From JAFGKM01 sp964403465 (lineage in GTDB: Bacteria > Ratteibacteria > UBA8468 > B48-G9 > JAFGKM01), in the NCBI GenBank assembly GCA_964403465.1, contig CAYOFY010000004.1, forward strand, positions 1-44,601: a DNA stretch of 44,601 bases. The letters run 5' to 3'. A program made the position numbers and the translations under genes. Positions 33,849-40,877 of the stretch are shown here, piece by piece; within the stretch, counting starts at the first letter, position 1, and the number at the start of each line of letters is the position of its first letter. Below the pieces are notes generated by a model, which saw nothing but the letters and a program-made list of their open reading frames with translations, ran no database searches and had not been told where the DNA came from.

Positions 33849-35567
33849 TCAGTCTATTCTGCTTAGAAGATAGTTGTGGACTTCATCATGAGTATCAAAG
33901 AGGAGTGCATTTTTCACGATCTCTTTAAGTTTCCCATAATATGAAGCTCTTATTCTTTCCTTGACTGCAGGGATTGCGGATGGAGCCATGCTTAACTCAT
34001 CTATACCCATTCCTACAAGAAGACAGGCCATTTCAGGAATAGAGGCCATTTCGCCGCAAAGTCCGGTCCATATATTATTTCTTACCGAGTTCTCAACAGT
34101 TGTCTTTATGAGTTTTAGAACGGCTGGATGACAGGGCTGGTAAAGATAGGATATCTTTTCATTCCCCCTGTCAACGGCGAGAGTATACTGGATAAGGTCA
34201 TTGGACCCGATGCTAAAAAAGTCAGACTCACGTGCTAACTGGTCTGTCATCAAGGCAGCAGAAGGTGTTTCAACCATTATTCCCACTTCCAAGCGTTCGT
34301 TAAATTTTTTCTTTTCCTTTTTCAATTCAGAACAAACTTTGTGCAATACTTTCTTGGCTTCACGTATTTCCTCTATCGTTGAAATCATCGGAAACATTAT
34401 CTTCAAATTACCGTAAACAGCGGCTCTGAGTATGGCTCTCAGTTGTGTCTCAAAAATATCTTTTCTTTCCAGACAGAATCTTATTCCTCTCCACCCCAGG
34501 AAAGGATTCAATTCACCGGTCGCCGGGAGGGCGGAAATAAATTTATCCCCTCCTATGTCTACGGTTCTTATAATAACAGGCCTACCACTTCCCGTTTTCT
34601 CAGCAACATTCTTATAAGCAAAAAATTGCTCTTCTTCGGAAGGAAGATCTGTCCTGTTAATATAAAGGTACTCGGTTCTATAGAGTCCTATTCCTTCTGC
34701 ACCGTATCTTCTGGCGGTGGCCACTTCTTCAGGCATTTCTATGTTTGCATGGAGAACTATCCTTTTCCCGTCAATTGTCTGGCACGGAAGGTTTTTCAGA
34801 AGGAGAAGCTTTTCCTTCAGTTTCAGTAACTGTTTTTTTCTGCCCTTGTATTTTTCTATGACGCTTCTTGCCGGATTTACAATAACTATGCCTGCGGTGC
34901 CATCAATTATAATTATGTCTCCATTTCTTATTTCACTGACTGCATTATCACAGGCTACGACAGCCGGTATCTCCAACGCTTTTGCGATTATTGCCGCGTG
35001 GGAAGTCTCACTGCCTATTTCCGTAACAAATCCGATCACATAGTTCCTATCCAACGAGACAGTTTGACTTGGAGACAGGTCTCTCGCAATTATTATTTCA
35101 TCCTTGAATGTCTTTATTTTGGCAGATAATGTTCCTTTAAGATTGAGGACAATTTTTTCTATTACATCGAGCAGGTCTCTTCTCCTGTCCTTTAAAAAAT
35201 CTGCTTCCTTTTTCTTAAATTCTCTCCCCAATTTTTGAATGACTTTTGTTAGAGCACTCTCGCTATTTATCTTCTCCGCTCTTATCATATTTTCAGTTTC
35301 TTTCTTAAGCAGGTTATCTTTCAGAAAGGCCAGGTGAAACGAGAAAATGTCGGAATATTGACTTCCAACCTTGTGTTCAAAATTCTTCTGCAATTCTCTG
35401 ATTTGAACTTCGGTTGCCCTTATGGATTCGTTAAAACGCTCTATTTCAGAATTGACCATGGATTCATCTATTGAGTATTCGGACTGCTTCAGAAAGGAAT
35501 TTTCCCATATCCATGCTTTTCCAATTGCAACACCGGAGGAAACACCTATACCTTTTATTTGTTTCAT
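33849..35567 (-). CDS. ptsI: PTS enzyme I (phosphoenolpyruvate-protein phosphotransferase)
   Basis: The 572-residue protein is full length. The phospho-acceptor His190 lies in GSETSHAAIIA (usual form GGRTSHSAI). The PEP-binding barrel has EGIGLYRTEYLY, NPFLGWRGIRF and SIGSNDLIQYTLAVDR, and ends with GLCGEMAS. It takes phosphate from PEP and passes it to an HPr-type protein. No HPr or sugar-specific EIIB/EIIC is in the window, and ptsN lies directly upstream. This points to a regulatory (PTS-Ntr-like) chain and not sugar uptake. The spacing to ptsN is 15 bases and to the isomerase gene 10 bases. Confidence 0.96.
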   Translation of the reverse strand: MKQIKGIGVSSGVAIGKAWIWENSFLKQSEYSIDESMVNSEIERFNESIRATEVQIRELQKNFEHKVGSQYSDIFSFHLAFLKDNLLKKETENMIRAEKINSESALTKVIQKLGREFKKKEADFLKDRRRDLLDVIEKIVLNLKGTLSAKIKTFKDEIIIARDLSPSQTVSLDRNYVIGFVTEIGSETSHAAIIAKALEIPAVVACDNAVSEIRNGDIIIIDGTAGIVIVNPARSVIEKYKGRKKQLLKLKEKLLLLKNLPCQTIDGKRIVLHANIEMPEEVATARRYGAEGIGLYRTEYLYINRTDLPSEEEQFFAYKNVAEKTGSGRPVIIRTVDIGGDKFISALPATGELNPFLGWRGIRFCLERKDIFETQLRAILRAAVYGNLKIMFPMISTIEEIREAKKVLHKVCSELKKEKKKFNERLEVGIMVETPSAALMTDQLARESDFFSIGSNDLIQYTLAVDRGNEKISYLYQPCHPAVLKLIKTTVENSVRNNIWTGLCGEMASIPEMACLLVGMGIDELSMAPSAIPAVKERIRASYYGKLKEIVKNALLFDTHDEVHNYLLSRID

Positions 35568-35582
35568 TTTCTCAGCTTCATT

Positions 35583-36056
35583 CTAGGTGGACAGATTAAG
35601 CTTTTCCTCATCCTCTTTTATGATTCTGGATATCTCGGAGGGCGAGGTCGCCTTACGCAGAGCATTCCGAAATGTCTTGTCTTTTAAAAGACGTGCTATC
35701 TTGGCAAGAGCTTTCAGATGAAGTCCTATGGACTTGGTCGGAGCCAATATAAGAAAAATTATGTATACTGGCTCATCATCAAGAGCATCAAAATTTATTC
35801 CATCATTGGAAATTCCGACCACTCCCACCAGATCATCAATCTGTTCTGTTTTGGTGTGAGGAACTGCAATACCCTGACCTATGCCGGTTGAACCAAGTTT
35901 CTCCCTCTCCATTACATTATCAAGAATATCCTTGCTATCCTTTATGTATTTCTTTTCTCTGAGCAGTTCCAGCAATTCTGAAATCGCTCCCTTTTTATCC
36001 CTGCTTTTCACACCGATCAACAAACAATCCTCCTTCAAGAAATCCGTTATTTTCAT
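35583..36056 (-). CDS. ptsN: PTS EIIA-type regulatory protein (EIIA-Ntr family)
   Basis: The 157-residue single-domain EIIA of the fructose/Ntr family has the phosphorylatable His67 in GIAVPHTKTEQI and the strand-helix pattern IIFLILAPTKSIGLHLKALAKIARLL. It would receive phosphate through EI and HPr and act by binding targets such as kinases or transporters. ATG 36056 is chosen because GGAG lies 7 bases upstream; ATG 36062 is too close to the ribosome site. A 202-base non-coding stretch separates it from hpf, so it may have its own leader or promoter. Confidence 0.92.
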   Translation of the reverse strand: MKITDFLKEDCLLIGVKSRDKKGAISELLELLREKKYIKDSKDILDNVMEREKLGSTGIGQGIAVPHTKTEQIDDLVGVVGISNDGINFDALDDEPVYIIFLILAPTKSIGLHLKALAKIARLLKDKTFRNALRKATSPSEISRIIKEDEEKLNLST

Positions 36057-36258
36057 CTCCATTCTCCTTTACCCCGAACCTCTCTAACATTCTTTTGTTT
36101 CAGGGTTCACGAAATATTTCTTTTCTCCGAAGGCCCGAGTCCCGGTCTGTGAACTTTCATTATTCCGGGAGGGATGTTCCGGCTTGCTTGTTTCTGACAA
36201 GATACACTTTCTGCTTATTCCTGCACGTGCATGAATTATGAAAGAAAACATCTGCCAA
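36057..36258 (-). other. Non-coding stretch between hpf and ptsN with a possible RNA structure
   Basis: No convincing gene is present; a 68-codon open frame on the minus strand has no family likeness. GTTCAC (36105-36110) and GTGAAC (36149-36154) form an outer inverted repeat with wobble-pair extensions. Inside it are a GAAATATTTC palindrome (36111-36120) and a GC-rich core (CCGAGTCCCGG, 36135-36145). The segment just before ptsN resembles the sequence at 8540-8569. I found no convincing promoter here. It may be a structured leader or a decayed repeat. Confidence 0.4.
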
Positions 36259-36552
36259 TCATTTGTACGGTCTATCCACCACCCTGTCATGCAATTTTGT
36301 CACTTTTCTCTTTACTCTGTCAAAAAGAATTTCAACGCTCTTATTCATATCAGCATCTTTCTCTTTTAGAAAAACATTGTTATTCTTGGAATGAATTCTT
36401 ATTTCACTTATATACATCGGGCCTTCTTTTTTTATGTAGAATTCGGCAACGCCTTCGTCAAAAATGAATTTTTTCAAACGTTCAAATTTGCTAATTATGT
36501 ATTCTTCAAAATGCTTGTCCAATTCCACTGCAGAATAAATCCTTATATCCAT
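36259..36552 (-). CDS. hpf: Ribosome hibernation-promoting factor, short form
   Basis: The 97-residue protein has the RaiA/HPF fold pattern: DIRIYSAVELDKHFEEYIISKFERLKK split by short strands, then VAEFYIKKEGPMYISEIRIHS and a second helix KSVEILFDRVKRKVTKLHDRV. It binds the 30S decoding centre and keeps ribosomes idle or dimerised in starvation. It lacks the C-terminal extension of long HPF. Its place next to ptsN is the usual arrangement in many Gram-negative bacteria. GGGGGAT precedes ATG 36552, 10 bases after the spoIID-like gene. Confidence 0.9.
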   Translation of the reverse strand: MDIRIYSAVELDKHFEEYIISKFERLKKFIFDEGVAEFYIKKEGPMYISEIRIHSKNNNVFLKEKDADMNKSVEILFDRVKRKVTKLHDRVVDRPYK

Positions 36553-36562
36553 TCTTATCCCC

Positions 36563-37549
36563 CTAGTCTATTCTGGTCACTTCCATTCTGGGAAAGTAAT
36601 GTTTGAGTATCTGCCTGTAATCATATCCTCTTTCAGCCATTACCCTCGCTCCCCACTGGCACATTCCAACACCGTGACCGTAACCTGCTCCTTCAAAAAC
36701 AAACTTGCCGCCTGTCTGCAGAACCTTGAAGTTTGTGCTTGGAATAATATCCGGCCTATTGAACAGAACTTTTGGAGCACTTTCATTTATTTCCATGCGG
36801 AATTTGTGTCCTGTCAAATTTATAATATTACCATTCTTTAGCGAAATCTTCAAAAGTTTCACCCTTCCCGACATATCTGTTTCCTCTACAGTTATTCTAT
36901 CAATAATATCTGTTGCTTTTAACTCAGAAAACATCTTTGAAAGCTGTCCGGTTGTAAAAGTTTTTTTCCACCTGCAATATGGAGTGTTTTCACAATATTC
37001 ATCCTTCACGCATACAATATTTTCATAACTATTTCCACCCCAGACATCCGATGGAGACGCGGTGCAACCTCCACAAGTCGCATGAAAAAAAGCCTGAGAA
37101 ACCTCACCTCCGCATGTGAGAACCTCCCCCCTCGTTTCTCTTACTGCGGCGATTATTTTATCACAATTTGAGGGACTGTAAACCTGGTGAAAAATAGAAT
37201 TTTCAATGTCGTAACAAAGATTTTTTGCCCTATTCATGTTTGAAGTGTAAACTGTGAAAGTCCGGGATACAACCGCCTGGGCTTTCAATGCCTCAACAGG
37301 CCATGAAGAATCCATCTCTTTTGAAAGAACACCTGCGAGGTAATCTTCTATATCAATCCGGTTGACTATTAAAGATTCCCCCTTGTCATTCATAACCACG
37401 ACGTCCCCGAAATACGTATTCCTGTATTTACTCAAGACCTTCTCAGGGTTCCTGCCCCGCCACAAACAAATGCTGACATCTCCGGCGTAGGCTGCATATG
37501 CGAGCATCAAAAAACTAATCAGGCTTTTTTTCTGTATATATTTGCGCAT
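36563..37549 (-). CDS. SpoIID/LytB-domain protein (probable peptidoglycan glycan-strand enzyme)
   Basis: The 328-residue exported protein has a short signal peptide (SLISFLMLAYAAYA). It has the SpoIID core: VNRIDIEDYLAGVLSKEM with the probable catalytic Glu, WPVEALKAQAVVSRTF, HATCGGCTA, DVWGG, and a C-terminal GAGYGHGVGMCQWGA. SpoIID of Bacillus is a lytic transglycosylase acting on denuded glycan strands; homologues occur in non-sporulating Gram-negatives. The gene overlaps the lptC-like gene by 35 bases, tying it to envelope synthesis. AGGGA precedes ATG 37549. Nothing else here suggests sporulation. Confidence 0.9.
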   Translation of the reverse strand: MRKYIQKKSLISFLMLAYAAYAGDVSICLWRGRNPEKVLSKYRNTYFGDVVVMNDKGESLIVNRIDIEDYLAGVLSKEMDSSWPVEALKAQAVVSRTFTVYTSNMNRAKNLCYDIENSIFHQVYSPSNCDKIIAAVRETRGEVLTCGGEVSQAFFHATCGGCTASPSDVWGGNSYENIVCVKDEYCENTPYCRWKKTFTTGQLSKMFSELKATDIIDRITVEETDMSGRVKLLKISLKNGNIINLTGHKFRMEINESAPKVLFNRPDIIPSTNFKVLQTGGKFVFEGAGYGHGVGMCQWGARVMAERGYDYRQILKHYFPRMEVTRID

Positions 37550-38084
37550 CTATATTTCCCTTAACTTCTATGGTGTTTTTTTCAAACTCATAGAATATCA
37601 TATCGCCCGAGAATCGGTTTTTTCCCTTTGTTACATAGGGGGAACCTTCCATAACCAGCCTTTTCTGTTCATCATAATATGTAAGCTTCTGGCAATAGCC
37701 TTCCATTGTAACAACGCCTGTTTCTATATCTCTGTAAACTATTTTCACATTTCCAGTAATTACAATCGTCGTTAACTTCTTTTCATCCGGGACTATTTTA
37801 ATCTCTCCTTTTCCTTCCTTGCCGGTATTTATTTCTATGATTTCCTTGGAAGTTGAGAATGATAGTTGTGGTGATCTTACAGATGTTTCCCCCCCGGAAG
37901 AGATCTCGGCACTTTCTCCTTTCAGTGTAAAACTGATCTTATTGCTGGCAAATTGCTTCAGACTGAACTGTTTTATCTCTGTATTTGACATATCCAAATC
38001 AGCGGGTTCATTTTTCTTTGAACAGCCGTTGACAAGAAAAATAGTTACTGTGAGGATAAGAATTTTTGCAAAATTTCTTTCCAT
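37515..38084 (-). CDS. lptC: LptC-like LPS export lipoprotein
   Basis: The 189-residue protein begins with a lipoprotein signal ending LVNGC (Cys21), followed by a beta-rich region typical of LptC/LptA-type beta-jellyroll proteins (ISFTLKGESAEI, VTMEGYCQKLTYY, YVTKGKNRFSGDMIFYEF, IEVKGNI). In LptC the N-terminus is usually a membrane helix; here it looks lipidated. Repeated strand patterns could also reflect an LptA-like half. It follows kdsC with a 40-base overlap, as expected for a KDO-LPS export operon, but lptA and lptB do not follow. GGAGAAAGG precedes ATG 38084. Confidence 0.75.
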   Translation of the reverse strand: MERNFAKILILTVTIFLVNGCSKKNEPADLDMSNTEIKQFSLKQFASNKISFTLKGESAEISSGGETSVRSPQLSFSTSKEIIEINTGKEGKGEIKIVPDEKKLTTIVITGNVKIVYRDIETGVVTMEGYCQKLTYYDEQKRLVMEGSPYVTKGKNRFSGDMIFYEFEKNTIEVKGNIDAQIYTEKKPD

Positions 38085-38602
38085 ATACCTTTCTCCGTCA
38101 ACAAAACCTCCGCCACCTCTCTCAATGCACCCTTCCCACCGTTTTTCTCACATACGTATTCTGCAATTGACTTGGCATCGTTGCATGCATCCGAAGGAGC
38201 AACGGAAAATCCAACCTTTTTCATTACAGGGAGGTCAGGTATATCATCTCCAATGTAACACACCTCATCCCATTCTATACCTGCCTCACTGATAATCTCT
38301 TTCAGGGCAGCAAGCTTGTCGTTCACTCCGTCACAATAATAGTCTACCCCAAGACCTCTGAATCTCTTTTTTGTTTCCTCACAACTTTTCCCGCTCATGA
38401 CAGCTATCTTTATACCCGCCAGTTTCAGGAGAGAAAAAGCAACACCATCCTTTATATTGAAAGAACGGCAAAGTCTGCCATCCAGATAAAGTAACCTTCC
38501 ATCCGTAAGAACTCCATCTATATCCGTAGCAACCAATTTAATTTTTCTGACTCGCTTTGTAAACATGAATCCGAATATCCTTTCCAAAAGTTTCTTTATC
38601 AA
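38045..38602 (-). CDS. kdsC: 3-deoxy-D-manno-octulosonate 8-phosphate phosphatase
   Basis: The 185-residue HAD-family protein has the nucleophile motif TDIDGVLTDG, the KDGVAFSLLKLAG segment, MSGK, and YIGDDIPDLPVM for motif 4. The size and lack of a large cap fit KdsC. It removes phosphate from KDO-8-phosphate in the cytoplasm to give KDO for lipid A-core LPS. It is encoded between kdsD (4-base overlap) and lptC (40-base overlap). The protein has an N-terminal extension of about 20 basic/hydrophobic residues before the HAD motif; a later start (for example the Met at residue 13) is possible. Confidence 0.93.
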   Translation of the reverse strand: MIKKLLERIFGFMFTKRVRKIKLVATDIDGVLTDGRLLYLDGRLCRSFNIKDGVAFSLLKLAGIKIAVMSGKSCEETKKRFRGLGVDYYCDGVNDKLAALKEIISEAGIEWDEVCYIGDDIPDLPVMKKVGFSVAPSDACNDAKSIAEYVCEKNGGKGALREVAEVLLTEKGIWKEILQKFLSSQ

Positions 38603-39606
38603 TATTCAATCTTGAATTCCTGTTTCCCCAGCAAATCATGAAGGTGAACTATCCCTTCCGGTCTTCCGTCTTTACGCATAATTACAAGACATGTAATTTC
38701 CAGTTTTTCCATGAGGCTGAGAGCTTCCACAGCCAATCTCTCCCCCTGAACAGTCTTGGGATTTTTCGTCATGCACTCGCCCGCCGTAAGTTCCACAATA
38801 GCATTTCCCCTATAGCAAAGCATGCGTCTGACGTCACCGTCGGTTATGATACCCTTCACCCTACCTTTTTTATCCTGAACAAGGGTAAATCCCAGATTTA
38901 TTCTTGTTATCTCTTTAACGATATCGGATATCTTAGCATCAACGGAAACGGATGGAATTTCTTTCCCCGTATGCATAACATCCTTAACTCTGAGCATCAG
39001 TCTTTTTCCCAGATTTCCCGCAGGATGGAAAAAAGCAAAATCCTTCTTGCATATACCCTTTATCTGCATGACCAACAGAGCCATGGCATCTCCGAGGACA
39101 AGGGCACAGGTTGTGCTCGAAGATGGTATGATTCCGAAAATATCCGCTTCTTCAATCTCTCCCGTTTCTATTACGACATTACTGTACATCCCGAGTGAAG
39201 AATTTCCTGAACATGTAAAAGATATTATTCTTGCTCCTATCTTCTTAACAGCCGGCAATATCCTCAAAATTTCCTCTGTCTCGCCGCTGTTGGAGATCAC
39301 TATGACAATATCATTTCTTGTTACCGTACCAAGGTCCCCGTGCACCGCATCCGCCGGATGCAAAAAAACAGAAGGTATTCCCAGACTGGCAAAAGTTGCG
39401 GCTATTTTTCTGCATATTATGCCACTTTTACCCATTCCCGTTATTATCACTTTTCCACGACAGCTGCAAACCGCATCCACGGCTTCCAAAAAGCCGTCTC
39501 CAAGCTTATTACTCACCCTCTTCAAATTCTTACATTCTATGTCAATAATCCTTCTTGCATAAGAGAGATAGTTTTTTCTATCCATTGCTTTCATGTCACC
39601 TGGCAT
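38599..39606 (-). CDS. kdsD: Arabinose-5-phosphate isomerase
   Basis: The 335-residue protein has an N-terminal SIS domain (ITGMGKSGIICRKIAATFAS, HPADAVHGDLG, SNSGETEEI) and two C-terminal CBS repeats (VKDVMHTGKEIPSV and AGECMTKNPKTV), the usual KdsD/GutQ layout. It converts ribulose-5-P to arabinose-5-P, the precursor of KDO-8-P. The neighbours kdsA and kdsC complete a three-step KDO block. ATG 39606 is preceded by AAGGA about 9 bases away and overlaps the end of kdsA by 11 bases. Confidence 0.95.
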   Translation of the reverse strand: MPGDMKAMDRKNYLSYARRIIDIECKNLKRVSNKLGDGFLEAVDAVCSCRGKVIITGMGKSGIICRKIAATFASLGIPSVFLHPADAVHGDLGTVTRNDIVIVISNSGETEEILRILPAVKKIGARIISFTCSGNSSLGMYSNVVIETGEIEEADIFGIIPSSSTTCALVLGDAMALLVMQIKGICKKDFAFFHPAGNLGKRLMLRVKDVMHTGKEIPSVSVDAKISDIVKEITRINLGFTLVQDKKGRVKGIITDGDVRRMLCYRGNAIVELTAGECMTKNPKTVQGERLAVEALSLMEKLEITCLVIMRKDGRPEGIVHLHDLLGKQEFKIEY

Positions 39607-40465
39607 AATAGATATCCTTGAGTTTTCTGAGCAATGTTTTCATTTCTTCAAGATCAAGCATATTCGCACCGTCTGACAGTGCCCTTGCAGGTTCGGGGTG
39701 GACTTCCGCAAATATTCCATCGCATCCAACGGCCATTGCTGCCTTTGCAAGATAAGACACAAAATTCCTGTCTCCTCCGGAACTTGTCCCAAGTTTGCCT
39801 GGTTCCTGAACACTGTGGGTGGCGTCAAATATTACGGGATAACCGAATCCCCTTATTATGGGAAGCGCGCGGAAGTCTGAAACAAGGTTGTTATATCCGA
39901 AAGTTGTGCCTCTCTCCGTAATGAGTATCCTTCTGTTGTTCGTGGAGATGATTTTTTCAATGATATTTTTCACCTCCCATGGAGAAAGGAACTGCCCCTT
40001 TTTTATGTTCACGGGTTTGCCCGTTCTGCCAGCTGCCACAAGAAGGTCTGTCTGTCTGCACAGGAATGCAGGTATTTGTATCATGTCAACCGCATCGGAA
40101 ACTTCGTCCATCTGTATTTCGGAATGGACATCCGTTGTAACAGGTATATCAAAATACTCCCGGACTTTTCGCAGAAGTCTGAGACCCTTCGCAATTCCTA
40201 TCCCCCTGAAAGATTTGATTGAGGAACGGTTTGCCTTATCAAAAGAGGATTTGAAGACAAACGGAATTTTTTCATGGATGCATATTTTCATAAGAGATTC
40301 GGCCGTAAATAGCACGACCTTCTCCTTTTCCATCACGCAAGGGCCGGCTATAAGACAGAAAATGTTTTTCCCACCAATTCCGATATTTCCTATCTTTATC
40401 TCTTTGACCACTGGTATATATGCTATGTTCTGAACATACATGGTGTTTTTCTTATTGGTCTCCAT
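39596..40465 (-). CDS. kdsA: KDO-8-phosphate synthase, probable metal-dependent class
   Basis: The 289-residue TIM-barrel enzyme has IAGPCVMEKE, FKSSFDKANRSS, TTDVHSE, KKGQFLSPWE, ERGTTFGYNNLVSD and FDATHSVQ, all KdsA signatures. It condenses PEP with arabinose-5-P. The Cys in AGPC corresponds to the metal-binding Cys11 of the Aquifex enzyme; the metal-independent E. coli enzyme has Asn there. I therefore infer the metal-dependent class. GGAG lies 7 bases before ATG 40465. The gene heads the overlapping kdsA-kdsD-kdsC-lptC block. Confidence 0.96.
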   Translation of the reverse strand: METNKKNTMYVQNIAYIPVVKEIKIGNIGIGGKNIFCLIAGPCVMEKEKVVLFTAESLMKICIHEKIPFVFKSSFDKANRSSIKSFRGIGIAKGLRLLRKVREYFDIPVTTDVHSEIQMDEVSDAVDMIQIPAFLCRQTDLLVAAGRTGKPVNIKKGQFLSPWEVKNIIEKIISTNNRRILITERGTTFGYNNLVSDFRALPIIRGFGYPVIFDATHSVQEPGKLGTSSGGDRNFVSYLAKAAMAVGCDGIFAEVHPEPARALSDGANMLDLEEMKTLLRKLKDIYYAR

Positions 40466-40501
40466 AAATCTCCAACCTGATTCTCTCCAATCAATGTAAC
40501 T

Positions 40502-40840
40502 TTATCCCGGTGGCCATTTCATAATTCTTCCGCCCAATAAATGGATATGCAGATGCTCCACGCTCTGTCCGGCATCCCGACCCGTGTTTATCACGACACG
40601 GTATCCTGTCTTTGCGATACCTTCCCGGGTTGCCAGTTGGGAAGCAATACTCAATAATCTACCCAGTAACAAATAGTCTTTTGCATCGTGAAGCTTTCCA
40701 ATGTGTTCCCTGGGAATAACCAGAATATGGACAGGAGCTTGCGGATTTACATCCCGGAAAGCAATAGCATTTTCATCACTGTAAATTTTTTCGCATTCAA
40801 TCAGGCCCTTCACTATTCTGCAGAAGATGCATTCTCCCAT
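40502..40840 (-). CDS. HIT-family nucleotide hydrolase (HINT type)
   Basis: The 112-residue protein begins CIFCRIVKG and has RDVNPQAPVHILVIPREHI and the HIT triad HLHIHLLGG. These features fit HINT-type purine nucleoside phosphoramidases that cleave AMP-linked substrates. I place the start at ATG 40840 because homologues begin at this point; an in-frame GTG at 40897 would lie inside infB. The ribosome site is weak. It sits between infB and kdsA in the same direction, 37 bases after infB. Confidence 0.93.
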   Translation of the reverse strand: MGECIFCRIVKGLIECEKIYSDENAIAFRDVNPQAPVHILVIPREHIGKLHDAKDYLLLGRLLSIASQLATREGIAKTGYRVVINTGRDAGQSVEHLHIHLLGGRIMKWPPG

Positions 40841-40877
40841 CCTGAATTCTCGCGTCTCGCTCCCTGAAACCACAACC

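Noticed and set aside
36084..36290. 68-codon open frame on the minus strand between hpf and ptsN
   Set aside because: No family likeness and no good ribosome site, and it overlaps the hpf 3' end. The palindromes suggest non-coding sequence.
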